5,771 nucleotides of DNA from an uncultured Eubacteriales bacterium (GTDB lineage: Bacteria > Bacillota > Clostridia > UMGS1810). The notes under the pieces were generated by a model. It worked only from the letters and a program-made list of their open reading frames with translations, was not told the DNA's origin and did no database searches. The stretch is taken from positions 1 to 5,771 of the forward strand of contig USKN01000123.1 in the NCBI GenBank assembly GCA_900555295.1, in the 5' to 3' direction. Position 1 is the stretch's first letter, and each line of letters opens with the position of its first letter. A program made the translations under genes and the position numbers. This document shows, one piece after another, positions 3,301 to 5,771 of the stretch.

Positions 3301-5771
3301 TCGTATTATTACCGTTGACGGGGATTTTGAAAGTTACAATGCTGACGGTACTACATCGCCATCGTACACATTCTCCGCTGTATATCCCAATAGGGATTAC
3401 AGCCGATATTTCCAAAGTGATGTACCGAATTTTTTCGTTGTACACACCTTGGAAACCAATCAGCTTGCAGTTGCATATTGCAACAGTACTAAAGACAGTG
3501 TCGGTAATCCGGTACGTACCCGTATTATGTGTCTTTTGCAATATGATGCAAACGGCGGCAGCGGCAGTATAGATTACAGCAAGCTGCAAGACAGTGAATT
3601 TGATAAAGTTTGGTACATTAAGGCGAGAAATACTACCAACGGCGGGGGACGGCTTATTCCAAACCCGTTTACCGCACCAAGCGGCAAAACGTTTGCGGGG
3701 TGGAATACCAAAGCTGACGGCAGCGGAGTTGCCTATGCGGATCAAGACATTTTCCGCACCTGTATTACCAAAGGCTTTTATTTTCTTACAGACCCTGTAA
3801 CTTTATATGCACAGTGGACAGACGCGGACGGCATTACCGTTACATTTGACGCGAACGGCGGTGTGTGTGAAACAGGTGCAAAAAGGGTAGAATATGCGCA
3901 AAATTACGGCGAGCTGCCAATACCTACGCGTGACGGTTATGAGTTTAAAGGATGGTATACGGATAAGCTCAACGGGGATAAAATCGGTGAGCGAACAATG
4001 GTTTTTTTAACCTCCGACCACACACTGTATGCTCATTGGGTAATGAACACTTACACCGTTTCATTTAACGCAAACGGCGGCAGAGGCGAAATGGCAAATG
4101 TTTCTGTAACACCGGGCGAATATAAACTTCCCGAATGTGCATTTACTCCGCCGGCAGGCAAAAAATTTAAAGCGTGGAGTGTAAACGGAACAGAGTATGC
4201 CGCAGGTAATACAATTAATATTTCGGCAAACACAACGGTTACCGCAGTTTGGGTAAATCTCGAAAAAACAGCAGTTACAATAAATGAATTGGCGCAAACA
4301 AATGAATATGACGGTCTTGTAAAAAGCTTTGCAATTACGGATGCAAATGTTACGGACGGATTTACGGTAAAATATCAAAAAGACGGCAAAGATATTGTAT
4401 TGCCTACAGACGCGGGCGATTATGACGTAGTAATTGAAAGAGCCGAGGACGGTACATATAAAGAGTACAAAAAAACCGTAACGGGCGGTCTTAAAATCAC
4501 CAAAAAAGATATAACAGGTGCAACGGTGGGCGTGTTTGAAGAAATGACATATAACGGCACGGCGCAAACACCCACGGCTTCGGTTACCGTTGACGGACTT
4601 ACCGTAACGGGCGAATGGAGCAAAGTTACAAATGTTGCGGATAAAACCGCATTTACCGCAAACGGAAACTTTACGGGTACAATTGCCGACCAAATCACAG
4701 GTATGGAAAAGGCGTACTCAAACTTTGCGATTGCACCGAATGCAATACGCTTAACTTACAACAAAAACGCACAGGTACTTATTACGGCTGCCGAAGCGGA
4801 CGGCGGTATTGTAAAATACAGCATTGACGACCAAAAGACGTGGAGCGAGGAACTTCCTAAAGCAATAAATGCAGGAAAATATGTAGTTTGTTTCAAGATT
4901 TTCGGAGATGATAATCATAAAGACTCCGCGGTTCAGTTTTGCAACGCTTCCGTTGCAAAAGCGGTTGTTAGTGTTCCGACGGTAGACGGCAAAATATACA
5001 ACGGTACACAGCAGACAGCGAAAATTGCCGATACCGAGTATTATACGGTTACCCAAAACGGCGGCGGAATTAATACGGGCAAATATAATGTAAAACTTGC
5101 ATTAAAAGACGGAGCAAATTATTATTGGGACGGAAATGCAGAAAATGTATCTGAAATAAATCTCGATTTCTACATTACAAAAGCGAATAATGAATGGACG
5201 ACAGCTCCGAGCATTACGGACCGTACATACGGCGAAAGCGAAAGCGCGCCCGTATATCTTGCAAAATTCGGTAATGTAAAAGTTGAATACAAAAAGACTA
5301 ATGAAGATGACAGCGCATATACAACCGATGTTCCCAAAAATGCGGGAAATTATAACGCAAAATTTACGGTTGATGCAACAGACGATTTCGGCGGACTTTT
5401 AGAAGTTAAAGAGTTTAATATTGCAAAAGCAAATGTAACGGTTACCGAGCCTATAGCACAGGAAAATCTTGTATACAACGGTTCGGCGCAGGCACTTACA
5501 ACAGGCGGAAGTGCCGAGGGCGGCGAAATACTGTATGCCGCAGCCGAAAACGGAGATTATTCGGCAAATGTTATAACAGGCACAAACGCAGGTGATTATG
5601 AAGTATGGTACAAAGTATCGGGCGACAGCAATCATAACGATACAGCACCCGAAAAAATTAATGTATCGATTGCAAAAGCAAATGTAACGGTTACCGAGCC
5701 TATAGCACAGGAAAACCTTGTATACAACGGTTCGGCGCAGGCACTTACAACAGGCGGAAGTGCCGAGGGCG
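266..5771 (+). CDS. Giant secreted multi-domain surface protein, 3' end missing (DUF6273-like, beta-solenoids, InlB B-type repeats, MBG-like Ig repeats)
   Basis: The frame from ATG 266 is open for 1835 codons and runs off the window, so the C-terminus and any cell-wall anchor are unseen. The start is supported by AAGGA nine bases upstream and by an immediately following signal peptide. Domain order by residue: signal peptide 1-29; DUF6273-like 66-325; Ig-like 342-464; solenoid 477-670; Cys/His linker 679-698; Cys-rich solenoid 698-1071; three InlB B-type repeats 1093-1329; MBG/YDG-like Ig domains from 1336. Such modular proteins are common in gut Clostridia as predicted adhesins or wall-attached stalk proteins. 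I see no catalytic motif, so adhesion or surface display is inference. No neighbouring gene is visible, and the 265-base leader suggests its own promoter. The frame is intact throughout, with no sign of decay. Confidence is high for the gene and its secretion, low for a specific function. Confidence 0.97.
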   Translation, partial: MGKKVLSLFMAFMLCFSTLPTFLTATASAEEETAEYAATAENGVKNINDGVNVVNGYDSENSSYSYIYYGTRNGDGIKWRVLDNETLDGNEGLFLLMENPIKNVEFISYCTLGKLDSSRNNCWSCLDNMRHNWWENSTARVWCRAFTEQISPDTTLGFTTNQRSLGNTLYNSNKASYDQNYSAFSDMEREKILATTKADKNFKGNHLYYGRDLNGEKVFFLSADEASDAKYGFDTDANRTSNTTWMTRSAAWEDCVYSSDLESQYGDGKGVNDAGIGAIYGDGYLSDVPIYSAILDKVLGGAVKETYSFNPISTWSARPAMNISYDSVVYASAPDAACEKTFDLTNSYSGNEWKLTLGTGDSFNAALSTNILSNDGIAVTHTALNGIGNTDYNTVTAELKNTAGETVAYGALNTADASAGKSTLPLPSGLADGTYTLTLRAEQWNGKNMTNYASQAYDAGTIYVGRNNSHNGQSFKPIVNEFDFAAMTADDYGFLIDNITVNPNTIYSGHLCLNGYTVNGDMQVRDFALYDDDGKSGLLDGSLTLTEGTLTLYGGTVNKGITLKKGTLALFGGVVGENNNGCSVVAESDTTVTFPGNTTLNGTTAGVYLKNGAYVSAVGIVHPARPYIVGLESGTGNFCTDWNENTDFTQYFSGANGHSVERQGTTLSLIESSHLVPEHPVCGVRCNHKDSHPIISDWQVFNASETSLADGNYILNSNITLEHNIEITGNVNICLNGYVVTLKDKDVSFVVADGGTLSISDCSANQTGRINGENASGRSQSDSGAVTVNKNGLFKLYTGSINDSSCAVAVKGTFDMYGGTVVNSECGIYNTYTGKFNMYGGAVKTCTYGVTAKNPVDLHNGSLIEDCSYGLFGTSIKSNVSGTIRGCGVGLSAGTLNDGAVVENCETGADGYIIMQPGSTVRNCTKYGVYAADLTMNGGTVTGCNVGVYLNPAKKSNDKNLMTVSGAPVINGNTAANVAVYSKVDSKNKPVENVQAICVGNDGLSEEAVIPIRIITVDGDFESYNADGTTSPSYTFSAVYPNRDYSRYFQSDVPNFFVVHTLETNQLAVAYCNSTKDSVGNPVRTRIMCLLQYDANGGSGSIDYSKLQDSEFDKVWYIKARNTTNGGGRLIPNPFTAPSGKTFAGWNTKADGSGVAYADQDIFRTCITKGFYFLTDPVTLYAQWTDADGITVTFDANGGVCETGAKRVEYAQNYGELPIPTRDGYEFKGWYTDKLNGDKIGERTMVFLTSDHTLYAHWVMNTYTVSFNANGGRGEMANVSVTPGEYKLPECAFTPPAGKKFKAWSVNGTEYAAGNTINISANTTVTAVWVNLEKTAVTINELAQTNEYDGLVKSFAITDANVTDGFTVKYQKDGKDIVLPTDAGDYDVVIERAEDGTYKEYKKTVTGGLKITKKDITGATVGVFEEMTYNGTAQTPTASVTVDGLTVTGEWSKVTNVADKTAFTANGNFTGTIADQITGMEKAYSNFAIAPNAIRLTYNKNAQVLITAAEADGGIVKYSIDDQKTWSEELPKAINAGKYVVCFKIFGDDNHKDSAVQFCNASVAKAVVSVPTVDGKIYNGTQQTAKIADTEYYTVTQNGGGINTGKYNVKLALKDGANYYWDGNAENVSEINLDFYITKANNEWTTAPSITDRTYGESESAPVYLAKFGNVKVEYKKTNEDDSAYTTDVPKNAGNYNAKFTVDATDDFGGLLEVKEFNIAKANVTVTEPIAQENLVYNGSAQALTTGGSAEGGEILYAAAENGDYSANVITGTNAGDYEVWYKVSGDSNHNDTAPEKINVSIAKANVTVTEPIAQENLVYNGSAQALTTGGSAEG
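461..1240 (+). other. DUF6273-like domain (residues about 66-325)
   Basis: The landmarks of this family appear in order. IKWRVLD is around W79, followed by LLMEN. A Trp-rich stretch ends in ARVWCRAFT (about 140-147), then comes FSDMEREKILATT. VFFLSADEA starts at V218, TTWMTRSAAW has its Trp at 245, and the closing ARPAMN runs from 317 to 322. DUF6273 domains are frequent at the N-terminal side of secreted Firmicutes proteins and resemble a lectin-like or sulfatase-modifying-type fold; their role is unknown. The expected WLRS is here WMTRS. Four cysteines at 110, 122, 125 and 143 are unusual for a secreted Firmicutes domain and could pair. Assignment is from recalled family patterns, not a profile search. 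Confidence 0.72.
1289..1657 (+). other. Ig-like beta-sandwich domain (residues about 342-464)
   Basis: The stretch begins with FDLTNSYSGNEWKLTL. Alternating polar and hydrophobic strands follow, with a strand ending in GETVAYGAL, and then LPSGLADGTYTLTLRAEQWNG. The last part (a GTYTLTLRAEQ strand before a short loop) is typical of an Ig or fibronectin-like edge. In related Clostridia proteins a similar segment commonly follows a DUF6273 domain and precedes a beta-solenoid, which is also the order here. It is probably a structural spacer; no binding residues can be named. Confidence 0.55.
1694..2275 (+). other. First beta-solenoid module (residues about 477-670)
   Basis: The module opens with a strand pair leading to the cap motif CLNGY (512-516), then short turns rich in Gly-Gly: LYGGTV with Tyr553 and LFGGVV with Phe571, 18 residues apart. 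It closes with a YF motif at 651-652 followed by a strand ending in TLSL. The layout suggests a short right-handed parallel beta-helix of about five or six turns. The same opening and closing motifs recur in the second module, so the two are probably paralogous. No pectate-lyase or other catalytic residues are recognisable. Confidence 0.55.
2300..2359 (+). other. Cys/His inter-module linker, possible metal site (residues 679-698)
   Basis: The linker between the two solenoids carries Cys682, Cys686, His688 and His692, in the pattern C-x3-C-x-H-x3-H, with His679 just before. Linkers with a similar Cys/His density precede solenoid modules in other gut Firmicutes surface proteins, as far as I recall. 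Metal binding or a structural staple is inference. Confidence 0.4.
2357..3478 (+). other. Second beta-solenoid module with cysteine ladder (residues about 698-1071)
   Basis: The module starts at Trp698, repeats the CLNGY cap at 734-738 and passes through LSISDC (Cys762). It then runs through at least eight turns of about 20 residues with the pattern hydrophobic-x-G-G-x-V-x-x-C-x-x-G-V. Cysteines fall at 806, 826, 846, 867, 887, 905, 924 and 944, spaced 18 to 21 apart. Gly-Gly turns are clearest at MYGGTV (from M816), MYGGAV (M838) and MNGGTV (around 936-941). It closes with YF at 1048-1049 and a strand ending in LAVAY. The fold call, a right-handed parallel beta-helix, rests on this periodicity. 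Such domains often bind polysaccharides or act as adhesin shafts; no catalytic residues are visible. Confidence 0.7.
3542..3817 (+). repeat. InlB B-type (Flg_new) repeat 1, expanded (residues 1093-1184)
   Basis: It opens with YDANGG (1093-1098), has the central FAGWNTKADGSG and closes with LYAQW (Trp1184). These are the family's standard landmarks. At 92 residues it is longer than the two following copies (69 and 67). The extra residues lie between the opening strand and the GKTFAGW core, and again before the closing strand. Confidence 0.85.
3833..4039 (+). repeat. InlB B-type (Flg_new) repeat 2 (residues 1190-1258)
   Basis: This is a canonical copy: ITVTFDANGG at the start, then LPIPTRDGYEFKGWYTDKLNG and a closing LYAHW at Trp1258. 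Its length of 69 residues is normal for the family. These small beta-grasp-like repeats occur in Listeria internalin B and in many Gram-positive and Bacteroides surface proteins, where they serve as stalk or weak binding modules. Confidence 0.92.
4052..4252 (+). repeat. InlB B-type (Flg_new) repeat 3, divergent (residues 1263-1329)
   Basis: It has YTVSFNANGG at the start, GKKFKAWSVNGTEY in the centre and VTAVW at the end (Trp1329). The central GW of the family is AW here and the usual LYA before the last Trp is VTA, so this terminal copy has drifted. It joins directly to the Ig-repeat array. Confidence 0.87.
4271..4963 (+). repeat. MBG/YDG-like Ig repeats A-C (residues 1336-1566)
   Basis: Three divergent domains are separated by linkers of the type I-x-K/P-x. 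A spans 1336-1415, ends ITKKD and contains NEYDG and DAGDYDV. B spans 1416-1493 and contains MTYNGTAQTP. C spans 1494-1566, contains LTYNKNAQVL, NAGKYVV and GDDNHKD and ends VAKA. YNG near the start and NAG-x-Y before a strand are hallmarks of MBG/YDG-type bacterial Ig domains. C is closest to the later 83-residue copies. It also carries two cysteines, 1542 and 1559, in its last strands, unlike its neighbours. Confidence 0.72.
4964..5431 (+). repeat. MBG/YDG-like Ig repeats D-E (residues 1567-1722)
   Basis: D (1567-1640) has KIYNGTQQT and NTGKYNVKLAL and ends YITKA. E (1641-1722) has DRTYGESESAP and KNAGNYNAKFTV and ends NIAKA. Both keep the Y-N/G-G start and the G-x-Y edge strand but differ strongly from each other and from A-C, so these are old duplications. 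They probably extend the stalk. Confidence 0.72.
5432..5771 (+). repeat. Near-identical MBG-like Ig repeats F and G, 249-bp period, G cut by window end
   Basis: F is a complete 83-residue domain (1723-1805) containing LVYNGSAQAL, TNAGDYEVWYKV and GDSNHND and ending IAKA. G starts at 5681 and repeats the first 30 residues of F without a change. Counting the shared linker codons, 5420-5522 and 5669-5771 match at 102 of 103 bases. The one difference (5467 T, 5716 C) is a synonymous Asn codon change. This is a recent in-frame tandem duplication with its boundary at the IAKA linker. More copies probably follow outside the window. Confidence 0.93.

Noticed and set aside
2939..3745. Minus-strand open frame of 268 codons
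   Set aside because: It is antisense to the solenoid and first InlB-type repeat. The translation has a low-complexity, cysteine- and isoleucine-rich composition typical of shadow frames, and I see no ribosome binding site or domain to support it.
4061..4693. Minus-strand open frames of 210 and 92 codons
   Set aside because: Both are antisense to InlB-type repeat 3 and Ig repeats A-B, overlap each other in different frames and show no domain. These are shadows.
5420..5771. Direct repeats considered as a CRISPR array
   Set aside because: The repeat is in frame, has a 249-base period and codes for an Ig-like domain. There are no short, regularly spaced repeats with unique spacers.

Overview
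The window holds one very large gene on the + strand, preceded by about 265 bases of AT-rich leader DNA. The reading frame opens at an ATG at 266 behind a clear Shine-Dalgarno sequence. It stays open, without a stop or frameshift, to the last base (5771), giving 1835 complete codons plus one base, so the 3' end of the gene lies outside the window. The product is a secreted, multi-domain surface protein, already roughly 190 kDa as far as it can be read. The purine-rich ribosome binding site, the Gram-positive type signal peptide and the domain set (DUF6273-like, InlB B-type repeats, MBG/YDG-like Ig repeats) suggest an anaerobic, probably gut-associated, Clostridia/Firmicutes bacterium. That assignment is inference; no taxonomic marker is present.

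Layout. Bases 1-265 are non-coding: two weak promoter candidates, a 15-bp palindrome and the ribosome binding site. The protein then runs as follows: signal peptide (residues 1-29); DUF6273-like domain (about 66-325); Ig-like beta domain (342-464); a short beta-solenoid module (477-670); a Cys/His linker (679-698); a longer beta-solenoid with eight regularly spaced cysteines (698-1071); three InlB B-type (Flg_new, Listeria-Bacteroides) repeats (1093-1329); and an array of MBG/YDG-like Ig domains from 1336 to the end. The last complete Ig domain and the partial one after it are almost identical in DNA, with a 249-bp period.

How the parts may work together (inference). The N-terminal DUF6273, Ig and solenoid modules would form the exposed head. 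The InlB-type and MBG-like repeats would form a long stalk projecting it from the cell wall. An anchor (LPXTG, SLH or similar) would be expected at the unseen C-terminus. No enzyme active site is recognisable, so the ligand or function is unknown; adhesion is the general expectation.

Most notable points. One is the cysteine ladder in the second solenoid, with Cys at 806, 826, 846, 867, 887, 905, 924 and 944. Another is the recent tandem duplication at the 3' edge. A third is that the window stops exactly 55 bases after the last mismatch between the two repeat copies, which looks like a short-read assembly break rather than a natural end. No RNA gene, CRISPR array, mobile element or second protein-coding gene was found.
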